Part shown: positions 38,491 to 48,887 of the stretch, piece after piece
Numbering within the stretch: the stretch's first letter is position 1
How the letters are laid out: each line of letters starts with the position of its first letter
Assembly (NCBI GenBank): GCA_004014935.1
Contig: CP025323.1
Location: 1,674,001 to 1,738,000 of the forward strand
Direction of reading: 5' to 3'
Source of the DNA: Saccharomycopsis malanga
Taxonomy: Eukaryota; Ascomycota; Saccharomycetes; Ascoideales; Saccharomycopsidaceae
DNA length: 64,000 bases
Translations under genes and position numbers: made by a program
The notes under the pieces: model-generated
The model's database searches: none
Seen by the model: the letters and a program-made list of their open reading frames with translations, nothing else
Told to the model about the DNA's origin: nothing

Positions 38491-39295
38491 GCATAAACAG
38501 CGTGTAGTAATTATAAAAATAATAGATAAATTTGTTCAGTATTAAAAACACATGGCAATAAACTGTTCAAAATTCCTATTACTTACAAACGTTTGCTATT
38601 CAAAATTCACTACATGTAAACTATCAGTAGTGCTATTAATGAAGCGATAGGTTGATAATATTGAAGAAATTAAGCATACAAGTCATTATAAAATTCCTTA
38701 TACACAATGCACAGCAAATCTGTTAAGTAACTTTGAGTGTAGGTGTTTTCCTATATACAGTCATAGACATTTTCTGAAGATAACACTTTGTTAACCTATT
38801 TTCTACGGGCTGAGAATATGTTAAATAGCGTTTATAACTGACTATGGAAGATGGCTCATTTTCAGAAACCAATACCACAGTAACTGCATAATAATTGTAT
38901 GGCAAGTATGACAAATTTTATAGAAATGAACAATACAATAATTTTAATTTTAAACGTTTAATCCACCCTTATTTTGCAAGTGGCGCTTAAAAAATATATT
39001 CATGCCTAACACTCCTAATGTGCTATCAAATCATTTCCACTATTCGAATACTATAAAGATTGAGCATTGATATCTAACAAGGGGATTAGCAGTAATCAAC
39101 TTCATAAAGTTTCATAAATAATCAATTTATGCAGTTATAATGAATGATCCAACTTGGTTGCTATTTGGTGTTTAATAGTTTATCCAAAACCATGAATAAA
39201 ACCGCCATAATCTGTCAATCGTTTGCACTGTTTCTCTTATTTTGGTGTTCAAGGAGTATTGCCAGACTCCTATTAACCATAGAAAAATGCATAGC
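38491..39295. other. Intergenic, no gene seen
   Basis: Very AT-rich stretch downstream of the WDR89-like gene. No repeat family or gene recognised. Confidence 0.5.
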
Positions 39296-40423
39296 TCAAT
39301 AAGGTTTGAACCGATTTTTGGAAACCTTTGAATTAGTTTTCAATTTATGTTTGGACTTTGATTTCTTGTCCTTCTTTTCTTTATTCTCTTTCTTTTCCTT
39401 GTTTACTTTATTCTCAACAGCCTTTGGCTTGTCAAACCAACTCATTGGTGATTCCCAAACTTTTATGTATCCGTCCTCACCTCCAGAAAAGATTAAATTA
39501 TCCTGGACATGTAAACAGCGAGCGATTTCTTCTCCATGAGGAGAATTTAAAACAACACTTGAATCAGTGTCGACTTTTTCATTTTCAAATTTAAACAATT
39601 TCACTTGGTTTTTTCCATTGATTGAACCAACACCAATATATCCATTATAAACGTCCACTACATAATCACAGCCCCACAGAGGTCTTACGTCGCCAAAATC
39701 GAGTGGTTGTGGCTCTACGATTGCTTCTACAGAGACATCGTTGAGCTCGTGGATAGCAAACGTCTCCATATGAGACAATGTGTATATACGGTTTGCAGAA
39801 AGCCAGCCAGCGGAATGTATGGAGGAGAAACTGATCACCTGGTACAAGGCATCGTTTTCGTCTTGCTCGTTGAGATTGTATATGTTGACGCAACCGTCCG
39901 TGGACCCAGAGAGAAGCATCTGGGCGTTGGTAGGATGGAATTGCAAACATGTCACGTCATCATGCTGCGAGTCCACCAATGATCGATACGGAGTCGTGCT
40001 GTTCATACTACGAAGGTCCCAAATATGGATCTCGGCATCTGCTCCTTTCAATTCAGTCCCAGCAGCAAGATAGCCATGGCACGATGTCACCGACAAGAAT
40101 GGAATACTCTTCGAATTATGTAGTTCCATCACTGGTTTCAGAGACGTGCGTATATCCCATACTTTCACTCCATCAGTGCTACAACTTGCTAGCAAATTGT
40201 CATCCAGATGCCCGTCCCACGGCATCACCTTTGCCATCTGGTTGATCAGCTGTGAATGCGCATTGATGGTCCCAGCAAGCCCTTTGTTGCCTTGCAAAGA
40301 ATAGTAATTGATATCTCCATTGGAAAGCGACGCAGCGAGAACAGACCCATTCTGAAGCGGAGCAAATCCTAACACCCAACGGTCACCTTGTCCCCATTCT
40401 TGTACCACTTGCGCAGTCGTCAT
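39296..40423 (-). CDS. WD40-repeat protein, WDR89/YNL035C-like
   Basis: A 375-aa beta-propeller protein. WD-type blades are visible as DGVKVWDIRT (~88-97), 'AEIHIWDLRS' (~130-139), SGSTDGCVNIYNL (~171-183) and FSGGEDGYIKVWESPMSWF (~314-332). The order and length fit the WDR89 family, whose S. cerevisiae member YNL035C is a nuclear protein of 389 aa; molecular role not established. The C-terminus is a strongly basic tail (repeated KEKK/KSKSKHK), typical of nucleolar proteins. It starts at an ATG 75 bp from the AT-rich microsatellite. Propeller identity is firm and the orthology is probable. Confidence 0.85.
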   Translation of the reverse strand: MTTAQVVQEWGQGDRWVLGFAPLQNGSVLAASLSNGDINYYSLQGNKGLAGTINAHSQLINQMAKVMPWDGHLDDNLLASCSTDGVKVWDIRTSLKPVMELHNSKSIPFLSVTSCHGYLAAGTELKGADAEIHIWDLRSMNSTTPYRSLVDSQHDDVTCLQFHPTNAQMLLSGSTDGCVNIYNLNEQDENDALYQVISFSSIHSAGWLSANRIYTLSHMETFAIHELNDVSVEAIVEPQPLDFGDVRPLWGCDYVVDVYNGYIGVGSINGKNQVKLFKFENEKVDTDSSVVLNSPHGEEIARCLHVQDNLIFSGGEDGYIKVWESPMSWFDKPKAVENKVNKEKKENKEKKDKKSKSKHKLKTNSKVSKNRFKPY

Positions 40424-40523
40424 TGGTCCTCCAAATTTGATACTAGCTCAGTTTTGTTGACGCGGCATCTCATCTTGAAATATTTTCATCTTGGCGGGGG
40501 TGCGGGGGTTTTACTAATGATCG

Positions 40524-40790
40524 TAAAATAATAAAAATAATAAAAAATAATAAAAAATAATAAAAATAATAAAAATAATAAAAATAATAAAAATAATAAA
40601 AATAATAAAAATAATAAAAATAATAAAAATAATAAAAATAATAAAAATAATAAAAATAATAAAAATAATAAAAATAATAAAAATAATAAAAATAATAAAA
40701 ATAATAAAAATAATAAAAATAATAAAAATAATAAAAATAATAAAAATAATAAAAATAATAAAAATAATAAAAATAATAAATATATAATAA
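40524..40790 (+). repeat. 9-bp microsatellite (AATAATAAA)n
   Basis: About 29 nearly perfect units run into the (TTA)n tail of a minus-strand SINE-1 3' end at 40783. The array probably grew from the SINE tail. Open frames here (poly Tyr/Phe) are artefacts. Confidence 0.92.
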
Positions 40791-40875
40791 TAATATCATA
40801 TATTTCAAGCCCAGTACATATCAGTTTCGTATATACGCGCTATGTCTAAGGGGACTTGGTAAAACCCAGTGGGGA
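40783..40875 (-). repeat. SINE-1 3' end fragment
   Basis: Minus strand: 'ttaccaagtccccttagaca', GCGCGTATATACGAAACTG, ATATGTACTGGGCTTG, then the TTA tail merging with the microsatellite. Truncated 5'. The sequence is close to the family consensus. Confidence 0.85.
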
Positions 40876-42308
40876 AAACAAATGCTGAATCGAGTTTGAT
40901 AAAATCGCCGAATAGATTAGAATTTTAACAATTGTTACAAAGTGATTCTTTTGTTAACAAAGCGACAACATTTTATGGTTAAATCTCAAAATATACTTTT
41001 ATTCGTGTTTCAATGGCCATTAATAAATTATCTCCAAAAATAGGGAGCAGTGTGAAAAAAATTGTATTCTTTTGTTCTCTGTAGAAATAAAGAAATATTT
41101 TACCTAATATATTTGAATAGCATGATAAACACTACTAAGGATAACACTGTTGCCTGGATGAAATAATCAAACATAAGAGCGTATAGTGCTTCATAAACAG
41201 CAAATAATGCCATCTAAAATAATATAAATTGATCATATAATTCTAAAAACTGAAAAGTCTAATTAATTATTTAATTATTCAATTAAAAACGTCATATTTA
41301 TCAGTCAAAAATTACACATAATAATATGGAAGCCTTTGCAAAAAGTGGAAAAATCTTAATAACCAAACTTCAACTTGCAAACATAAAAAATAAACCTAAT
41401 CAAACATCAATAGTAAGAAATCTAAACTTTACAAATAGATCCACCCTTTGAAGTTTAAATTACAAATTTATAGAGTTGGGCTTTCCCCACTGGATTTTAC
41501 CAAGTTCATTTAGACATGGGCGTATATACGAAACTGATGTGTGATCTTACTATCATAACACATTTGCTTACGGATTTGAATAAATGTTCGCTGTTTTGGG
41601 CTCTATGAATAGACACGGTAGGAAGTACATACATCACAATACTCGCGAACCAAAACTCTTTGTTAGCCAAAAGGTCACACCAGCAACCGTTGATGGCTAT
41701 ATCATTGTACTCCACTGGCAAAATGCTATTATTGTTACTATTATTAACAATATGTTAACAATTGTCACTCAGGTACGAGACATACCGACAGTTACTTGCA
41801 GGAAAATGAAAAAAACACGTGGCAAAACTCTAGACTTCTCCCCCAAAAAACCCCATTTATTTAGCTTACTAAGCACTGACTAAGCAGAAAATATGGTGAG
41901 AAGCAAAGAAAAAGGGGGCGATAAAATGTGCCATGATGCGTCAACGCACATGTGCATGCATGGCCTCCGCCAATTAGAGTAGCCAATTTGGCCGAAAATA
42001 GAAACCGTCGTATATCCATACAAAAAGCTAAAAAAAAATCTAAAACAACAGGCCATTATGACTTAATAAATACCACTTGTTTTCCATTTTCCAATTCAAG
42101 CAAAATATCCATAAGATTTGGCATTGTCTTTTCTTTTTCCCTTGCTTTTGCGCTGCGTCATACATTTTGGTACAAGCTTTATAAATACAGGTTCCAGACC
42201 ATCTAAACAGATTCTTGACTATTTTTCTCAGTATATATTCCTGTATAGATACCACATCAACTTATACAATTATCATATCGATCTCTCATTACCCAAATAT
42301 TACTAAAT
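40876..42308. other. Intergenic, SINE-1 fragment only
   Basis: AT-rich, no gene recognised. A SINE-1 3' end piece lies at 41474-41545 (plus: 'gggctttccccactgg', 'gggcgtatatacgaaactga'). The segment just before the next gene (41940-41960) holds 'gcacatgtgcatgcatgg'. Confidence 0.55.
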
Positions 42309-42785
42309 ATGCTTTTCAAACTTGCCCTTCTTCCTCTTATTGGTGCTGCCTTTGCTTCTGAAGCTAACAACAAGGCGATTCTTAATGAATTCACAACTGC
42401 CACTTTGACTGTCACTCCAGGCCAGTCGGTTGTCACGCCAACTATTGCTCCTCCTTCTTATTCTGTTTACCAATCTACCGTCACCACGACTGAATCTGAG
42501 AACGGAAACGTCGTGACTACTGTTAGAACTATTAACCCAAAGATTGTTAATGATATCACCATCTGGAAAACCGTTACTGCCAGTGGCTCTGCATCTTCTT
42601 CTTCTGAAGCCTCATCCTCTGCACCTTCTGCTTCTGCTGCATCTGTTGCATCTGCTACATCTTCTGCTTCTGCTTCCTCTGCTTCTTCTGTCTCCGACAC
42701 TCAGTCGTACGACTCTACTTATTGGGTCACTGTCACAAGCACCAGCATCAGCACAGTCTACGTTGCTACCACCATTTACCAATAA
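42309..42785 (+). CDS. Small secreted Ser/Ala/Thr-rich protein
   Basis: A 158-aa protein with a clear signal peptide (MLFKLALLPLIGAAFASEA, cleavage expected after ~16-19). A Thr/Val-rich segment with YxSTVTT-like stretches (~50-70) follows, then an ~50-residue Ser/Ala low-complexity stalk (~95-130) and a C-terminal TYWVTVTSTSISTVYVATTIY segment. The composition fits an O-mannosylated wall or secreted protein. The TVTSTSISTV type of motif recurs in many yeast wall proteins. No GPI-attachment tail is seen, so it may be secreted or covalently bound in another way. No specific family recognised. Confidence 0.75.
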   Translation: MLFKLALLPLIGAAFASEANNKAILNEFTTATLTVTPGQSVVTPTIAPPSYSVYQSTVTTTESENGNVVTTVRTINPKIVNDITIWKTVTASGSASSSSEASSSAPSASAASVASATSSASASSASSVSDTQSYDSTYWVTVTSTSISTVYVATTIYQ

Positions 42786-43737
42786 ACCCTTTTATCCAAC
42801 ATGACTGTTCGTTAGATACGACCAGTATACCTTCTATACATTCTCCGATACCCGTTATGTTCTACTGGTTCCTACGCCGCTTGCTTCAACTTTTTTTGCT
42901 TCCAAAAGTAATGTATGTTTTCATAGTGATTTAATGCCTCGCCATTTGTATTTATTCTAAACTGAACCCCTAACAAATACGTCAATGAAATATTGTCAAT
43001 GTCTCTTCATGTATAGTTATGCATGTGTATGTATAGGTATGCACGATAATGCATCAGTGTGCATCCATATACCGTGTTCAGGCACACCCTGGCCTGGGGA
43101 TATTATATCAATTATATAATGTATTCAAGACCCGACTGTTTCGAGCGTATTTTACTGCAAATCGGGCTGATCTGGAGCCAAGAAGATTTCGAATAAATGC
43201 GTCAAAGTTGTATAATGGTTGCGGCAGTTTTGTATAGACAGACCGCAAACAATTCGATGGTCTTCGCGTGCCTAAGTGTATATGGCTGATGCCATAATAA
43301 TGGGGATATCTAAGTAAACATATCAAGCCACTGGGCCGTATGGCTTGAAATATAACAACTTGTCATTAATAATAATATTATCAAGTCCACATCAGACAGC
43401 TGCCACCTTTATGACCCTGGTACTTGACAAAAGCTCTGCAGTCTGTTTTGGTGTGCTTTTGCTCGCCCTACAACAAAACACCACCCAGAAAATAAAACTT
43501 GTCAACAAGATCTAACAATTTACACAACCATTATGGAAATAACCACCAGTGTGTTATGCAGTAATATGCATGGTGAGGCAGACTCATGCACAACCATACC
43601 ATTGGTGCATTACCATGCACAACCATACCATTGGTGCATTACCATGCATTAACATGCACCAAGATGAAAAGTTTCAAAAAATTTCAACGATGAGCTTGGA
43701 ACAACTTTTCATTATTTCAAACTCCTAGCAACTAATA
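42786..43737. other. Intergenic with small repeats
   Basis: No gene. A SINE-1 remnant at 43325-43381 has the head (ccactgggccgtatggct) joined straight to the tail (tgaaatataac). A 29-bp direct duplication 'accatgcacaaccatacc..' at ~43595-43650 and many TGCAT/ATGCA steps lie close to the RCM1 start. Confidence 0.55.
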
Positions 43738-45465
43738 ATGCTATTATATTTTGAAGCGGAGCAATATCTTGTTGGAGATCCAAAGAATGCGTCGCTACGG
43801 TCGCGGATATTTGATGCTGCGCAGTCCAGACAGCTCAAGTCGAATCCGAAGCAGATATTTGCCTTGGTTAGTTGTACGCAAAAGTACAAACGGTTTATAG
43901 ATGAGATTGTGAAGAATTCCCGGTTGATGAAGGTGCCAAGGACCAAATTGCCGAAGAAACTCAGCAGCAATTTGGTTTGTTTGTTGGTTCATGATTTACT
44001 TTTCAGCAAAACCGGCCGCATTCAGTCAGCAAAGCACCCGATCAAGGACTTTATTCTAGGCAACAAGACAAGGCTCAATTCGGAGCTTGTGAAGCTCAAG
44101 CTCAGGCTCAAGGTCAAGGATGTCGCAGAGCTTGTCGAGGACGACAGTGGGGACGACTACACGCCCGTCAGATGGTTCAGAGTCAACACTATCAAGGCGT
44201 CGGTGGCCAGTGTGATGACAAAAGACCCGTTCTTCGCCAGAATGGCCAAAGTCGACACTCTTGCGGACATCCAGGGCGACACAAAGTCGCTAGGCAAAAT
44301 ATATCATGATGTCTACATACCCAATCTCTTTGGAATCAATCCGAAGGAGAAAATCACCAATTCTGCCGCATACAAGCAGGGCCACATTGTCATCCAGGAC
44401 CGGTCGTCCTGCTTTCCCGCACACATTCTCAACCCAGCTCCTGGCGACAAGATCATCGACAGCTGTGCTGCGCCAGGAAACAAGACCACACATGCCGCAG
44501 CATATGTGAAGAACAGCCGTCATGCTGTTGTCGCTTTTGAGAGAAACCCTAACCGGGCAAAGGTGCTCCAGACCATGGTGGAGAGGGCCGGGGCCTCCAA
44601 ATGCGTGTCTGTGAAGCATTTGGACTTTACCCAGGCAAACCCTAGGGATTATCCAGATGTCGTGGGCTTTATAGTGGATCCTTCTTGTTCTGGCAGTGGT
44701 ATTTTTGGCCGTGAAAAGGACGACAAGTCACTTGTAGACCGTGAAACTGGCGGGGATTTTCAAGAAATAGCAGCTCATGGGATTTCTACTGACAAATTGA
44801 ATGAAAAGGGCAGTTCAAAGGATGTTGATTTAGATATCAATATTTCAAAGGATTTTAAATCAAATATCAATATTTCAAAGGATTTTAAATCAAATATCAA
44901 TATTTCAAAGGATGTTAATTTAGATATTGAGAAAAATCAACAAAATATTAATATTTCAAAGAATGTTAATTCAAATATCCAAAAAAATCAACAAAATATC
45001 AACATTTCAAAAAACGTTAATTCAAACATCCAAAAAAACCAACAAAATACCAATGAAGCAGCTCTTGTTGCCAAAATCCTCAAACTGAAAAATCAACACG
45101 ATCCTCAGCGCTTGGCAAAACTTTCTTCTTTCCAATTCACTATTGTCAAACATGCTCTTTGTTTTCCTAGTGCCAAGAAACTTGTGTATTCTACTTGTTC
45201 TATCCATGCCGAAGAAAACGAGCAAGTAGTCATTGATCTACTCAACGACCCGAAGATCCGGGAGTTGGGCTGGCGCTTATGTCCCAGAGAATCTGTCATT
45301 CCAACCTGGCCTCGCCGTGGCTGGAAAGACGAATTTCTCAAGGCCCGGTTTTCTGAAGAAGAAGCTATCAAATGTGCCCAAGGTTGCATTCGCAGTTTGC
45401 CAAAGATTGACGGCGGAATAGGCTTTTTCGCTGCTGCTTTTGAACGAGACTTGCCTGGCCAATAG
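43738..45465 (+). CDS. RCM1: 25S rRNA m5C methyltransferase (Rcm1/NSUN5)
   Basis: Transfers methyl from S-adenosylmethionine to a cytosine in 25S rRNA (C2278 in S. cerevisiae), in the nucleolus. It is 575 aa, against 490 in S. cerevisiae. The SAM motif I is DSCAAPGNKTTHAAAY (~241-256). Motif IV DPSCSGSGIF (~314) and motif VI STCSIHAEENEQVV (~485) carry the two Cys of the NSUN mechanism. The C-terminal stretch PTWPRRGW...G fits the family. Between motifs IV and VI lies an inserted run of ~75 low-complexity residues (repeats of INISK and NSNIQKNQQN) that accounts for the extra length. All catalytic residues appear intact. Confidence 0.93.
   Translation: MLLYFEAEQYLVGDPKNASLRSRIFDAAQSRQLKSNPKQIFALVSCTQKYKRFIDEIVKNSRLMKVPRTKLPKKLSSNLVCLLVHDLLFSKTGRIQSAKHPIKDFILGNKTRLNSELVKLKLRLKVKDVAELVEDDSGDDYTPVRWFRVNTIKASVASVMTKDPFFARMAKVDTLADIQGDTKSLGKIYHDVYIPNLFGINPKEKITNSAAYKQGHIVIQDRSSCFPAHILNPAPGDKIIDSCAAPGNKTTHAAAYVKNSRHAVVAFERNPNRAKVLQTMVERAGASKCVSVKHLDFTQANPRDYPDVVGFIVDPSCSGSGIFGREKDDKSLVDRETGGDFQEIAAHGISTDKLNEKGSSKDVDLDINISKDFKSNINISKDFKSNINISKDVNLDIEKNQQNINISKNVNSNIQKNQQNINISKNVNSNIQKNQQNTNEAALVAKILKLKNQHDPQRLAKLSSFQFTIVKHALCFPSAKKLVYSTCSIHAEENEQVVIDLLNDPKIRELGWRLCPRESVIPTWPRRGWKDEFLKARFSEEEAIKCAQGCIRSLPKIDGGIGFFAAAFERDLPGQ
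44820..45055 (+). repeat. RCM1: In-frame repeat inside RCM1
   Basis: Two overlapping tandem patterns: a 33-bp unit 'aatatcaatatttcaaagga' plus 'ttttaaatca', three copies, then a 48-bp unit encoding INISKNVNSNIQKNQQ, about three copies. AT-rich, in contrast to the flanking coding sequence. Confidence 0.85.
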
Positions 45466-45989
45466 TTTGTCAGTATTTAGTTATTTTGTTGATGGATGCA
45501 CAAAGATTTGTATCATGTCGCCTTGTGGCATTGTCACTCCTCCAAATTGTCTTCTTTAATATCTTGATTGCCTGTAGATTTTGCCATTTTAAATGGTGTG
45601 AAATCGATTGTTATATCGTCTAAATGGTCTTTCCTAGTTGATCCTAAATCAAACACCTAACGCTATACTCATTCAAGCTGTACTCATTCCATTACACTGA
45701 TTGTCCACTGATAATGTTACTGGCCATTAAAGCCTTTTTATATTATCTTAATACTACTTTAAGACTAGGTGGTCTGACTAAGTACCGAGAATGAGTTTCT
45801 TGAACAAGTGGGATCAAGTTAGAATAACGGATTTTTCTCAAATTCTATCATCAGGATATCAATTGTGTTTACCTAATCAGTCTCTTTTTCGTACGTTATC
45901 ACATTTTGCCATTCAAACCACCAAGCCAATTCAATCTTCTTGACTGTTCACTGCCAGGTCTCCATTTTTTCCAGCAATATTATCAACAA
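45466..45989. other. Intergenic downstream of RCM1
   Basis: AT-rich, no gene or repeat recognised. Confidence 0.5.
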
Positions 45990-46590
45990 GCCAGTGGGCC
46001 GTTTGGCTCAGTGATCAGTGCTCTCATAGAAGAGAAAAAAGACCTAACAGGAACACGGGTGAGAATATTATGATGGTCATTGTTGGCTTTTACCAAGTCC
46101 CTTAGACATAGCGCAATACCGTTGCTCAATGGCTGAAAATGTCCAAAAATAACCTTTTCAGAGAATTTCAAACTTGAACAGAACTAGGCTTCTCCAGTGC
46201 TTATTAAGACCATAAAAGTAGCGACTAAAATTCGCTGATATCTTGGATTGCCATTTAGTTGTTATAAAGGGGTTGTATTTAGATATTGCTTGGTGCAGAT
46301 GGTAGTTTTCAGTATAGGCAGTCTCTATCAACGATTACAATCAAGCATCTTAAAAGTTGTAATTTGAATGTCTCATGTGGTAGACTTGATCATGACAATA
46401 TCTGTCAAAGTATCAATGAAATCTTTAGTTCTGATTTCTAATATATTATAAATCCATTTAACCGCATTCTTAAGAAGGTCGTCATCAATACCTAAACCTA
46501 AATTAAACGCATCAAAATCATTCAAGGTATTTTTAATAACGCCTATATACGAAACTGATATGTACTGGGCTTGAAATATAAGCTATTATT
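45990..46590 (+). repeat. SINE-1 short-form copy split by an insertion
   Basis: 45990-46106 is a short-form SINE-1 (box A, 'acacgggtgagaatattatg', up to 'tagacatagcg'). 46527-46590 supplies the missing 3' end (cctatatacgaaactgatat, 'tactgggcttgaaatata'). Between them 46107-46526 is foreign sequence. Confidence 0.8.
46107..46526 (-). pseudogene. Gene fragment inserted in a SINE; copy at 5328-5573
   Basis: Read on the minus strand, the right-hand ~150 bp (46526 to ~46375) is an open stretch with protein-like composition (for example NAVKWIYNILEIRTKDFIDT) and then stops. The rest has several stops. A shorter relative lies at 5328-5573. I do not recognise the source gene. It looks like a decayed copy of part of a host protein gene rather than a repeat consensus. 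Confidence 0.5.
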
Positions 46591-47300
46591 CGATATGCCT
46601 ATACCCAATGTCTTACTATTGTCAAGTGGCCAAGTTGGTTGGGCCATCATGCGCCACGCAAAACAAGTGTGGCGTTCCTCACTTGAGGTTTCGGGACTCG
46701 ATTCCTGCTATTGGCGTTTTGGATTAATCAACAAACGTTTTATTGAATTAAATCTATGCTATACAGCTTGTATTGATTTAAAAAAAACCAACCCCACCAT
46801 TTTATATTTTTTTTCCTATATTATAGTACTATCTTTCGAAAAAAAACATCAGTTTTACGGATAAATATGTGATATAACGGATTTTTGTCAAAAATGACAA
46901 AAAGTTGATTATTTTGAGTCATATTCTGGGGTCTTACAGCAAACCAAACCATACACGAATTATATTTCCATGGTCTGGAGATCTTTGAATTTTATATCAT
47001 GTAATTTGTTTTGACAGTTGGCTTTTGCATCATATTTAATAGTGAGAAAGTATAATTTTGCCGGAAATAACACATAATTTGTTAATGATCGAGCGGTTCA
47101 CCCCTCAGAGAGACTCCCTCTATCTCTTGATGCTATTCAAGGTAAAGTTGCAAATGGTTTGATGTTACTTTAACTTTAGTTTTTTATTTTTTTGCTGTTT
47201 CTGATTTGTTCTATAACATTCTTATGAAAGTTGTATATTTGACTGTAAACTGGAGATAAATCTTGGCTTATTTTTTGCCAAAAATACCTAGTATTAGTTT
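46591..47300 (+). repeat. SINE-2 copy
   Basis: The head 'atgcctatacccaatgtctt' with TGGCCAAGTTGGTTGGGCC and GGGACTCGATTCCTGC follows the SINE-1 tail directly. Body through 'gatataacggatttttgtca', 'aacacataatttgttaa', 'aaagttgcaaatgg' and 'tttttttgctgtttctg'. The middle of the 3' half is shortened relative to the 50-kb copy. Confidence 0.8.
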
Positions 47301-47390
47301 TGCCGTTGATTTCAAAGATCTAGATGGTTTCACAGCATTGTGTGAAAGATTGGTATTTATAGTGATAAGCCAGATATATTAGTATAGCCA

Positions 47391-47676
47391 ATCCCAGTAC
47401 ATATCAGTTTCGTATATACGCGCTATGTCTAAGAGGATTTGGTAAAGCCCAATAATATCCTCTTAATCATAATCTTCACACCCAATTGGTTGAAAGTTAC
47501 CACTAGACTTTGGTCTAGGTCGTGTTTCAGACAGTTGCACTTGCCTGTGAGTTCACGTTCAGCATCGTAAAAAGCAGCGAGTAAAAGTATCATTATGGGA
47601 ATCGAACCCGGGTTCCTGTTAAGTCTTGTTTTTCTCTTCTCGCAGATCACAGACCACTGAGCCAAATGGCCCAGTG
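47391..47676 (-). repeat. Near full-length SINE-1 copy
   Basis: Minus strand: ACTGGGCCATTTGGCTCAGTGG (box A region), 'gagaagagaaaaacaagac', box B GGTTCGATTCC, 'cgctgctttttacgatgc', the body and 3' end GAAACTGATATGTACTGGG. No TTA tail. Close to the 18.7-kb copy by eye, so both are recent. Confidence 0.88.
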
Positions 47677-47792
47677 GTTTATATGGTAGTAATCAATTAT
47701 ATATTAAAAATACACATTTTAACCATTCAAGGTTGTATCTAAAATGAGAAATAAACACTTGGCAAAGAATAAAGCAGAAAAGAACAAAATAA

Positions 47793-48887
47793 TCACACAA
47801 TAGTTAAAAGCAACCCCACGGAAATGGCAAAACATATCAAAGTGCTAGAGTCTGGTTTGAGAGCATTTGCACTACTTGTGCTAGTTCCTTTTGTCAAGAT
47901 ATCTTTGACGGTTTGAGGATATGATTTCTTGCTATCTTTGAGTTTATTTTGAAAAGACAAAGAGGCTTCCCAAAGCATGACCCCTGCAAAATGGGTGTCG
48001 TTTTTGACCTGGTTGATCACTGAGGTCAAAGACGACGTGCTGTTGATATAACCGGTGCTCAGGGAGTTTACAGAGCCAGGAAGACCTAAATAGATGCCAA
48101 CGTCGGGATTCAAGGAGGTGTTTTTGGCAAAAGTGGACCAAGTGTTCCAATTGAAACTCCCTTCTGTATTTGCATTGCATTTGTTATTGTAGAACTGGAC
48201 AAACACCATATCGAGATGGGCATCTGACAAAATGGTGTTCAAGTTCTGGTCGGGATATGGACATTGAGGGGCAGCAGTGTAATAATATTTCTTGGTAGCG
48301 TTCTGGGTATAATTTTGCAACGTTTGGATAAGTGGAACGTATCCCACGGAATTCGGGGTTTCAATGTCAAAATCAAACCCATCAATCACCGAGTCTCCAA
48401 ACGGTCTAGGCACAGATTTGTTGTGTTTTCCTTCGCCAAACATTTCCCAAAGGGTATGGCCAAACTCCGTAGCTTCTGCCTCGCTGCTGAATCCATATTT
48501 GCCCAGCTGACCCCCCAATGAAAGAATGATCTTCTTCTTCTTCTTCTGGCAGTATTTGATATCGCTGGCTATCCGAGACATTTTGCCCGTCTTGTTTGCA
48601 CTAAACTCCGAGTTGGTATGGTGAGGAAAGTTCAACGTGGGAATCTTCATCCCATGTTTCGTTGAATAACTTCCCGGAAACTCGTGCATAAAAGCAAGCA
48701 TGATAACATCTATATTGTCCCAATTGCAGTACCACCAAAGCTCCTTTTCGTTGTTTTTGAAGTTGGAGAGATATCCAATCGAGTTCTGCCCCCAATATAT
48801 TGCAACATTGCTGCTGCTGCTCGTATTATTAGCAGCACTTAGCCAGCTGAACAATATCGTTATAGCTAGTAGTTGTTTGTAGAGCAT
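47793..48887 (-). CDS. GPI-type GH18 chitinase
   Basis: Endo-chitinase of the fungal class III (GH18) group, used for cell separation and wall remodelling. It is 364 aa. The signal peptide is MLYKQLLAITILFSWLSA (1-18). The barrel starts with VAIYWGQNSIG (~28-38), ILSLGGQ is at ~121 and the catalytic DxxDxDxE motif is DGFDFDIE at 169-176, with Glu176 as acid/base. 'VFVQFYNN' follows at ~231. The last ~30 residues (STSSANALKPDSS, then a hydrophobic stretch ending LLLTIV) form a GPI-attachment signal, as in the Candida Cht2 type and unlike S. cerevisiae Cts1, which has a chitin-binding domain. The catalytic residues are intact. Confidence 0.92.
   Translation of the reverse strand: MLYKQLLAITILFSWLSAANNTSSSSNVAIYWGQNSIGYLSNFKNNEKELWWYCNWDNIDVIMLAFMHEFPGSYSTKHGMKIPTLNFPHHTNSEFSANKTGKMSRIASDIKYCQKKKKKIILSLGGQLGKYGFSSEAEATEFGHTLWEMFGEGKHNKSVPRPFGDSVIDGFDFDIETPNSVGYVPLIQTLQNYTQNATKKYYYTAAPQCPYPDQNLNTILSDAHLDMVFVQFYNNKCNANTEGSFNWNTWSTFAKNTSLNPDVGIYLGLPGSVNSLSTGYINSTSSLTSVINQVKNDTHFAGVMLWEASLSFQNKLKDSKKSYPQTVKDILTKGTSTSSANALKPDSSTLICFAISVGLLLTIV

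Noticed and set aside
40470-40808. Open frame of Tyr/Phe repeats
   Set aside because: It is the translation of the 9-bp microsatellite and the SINE tail.
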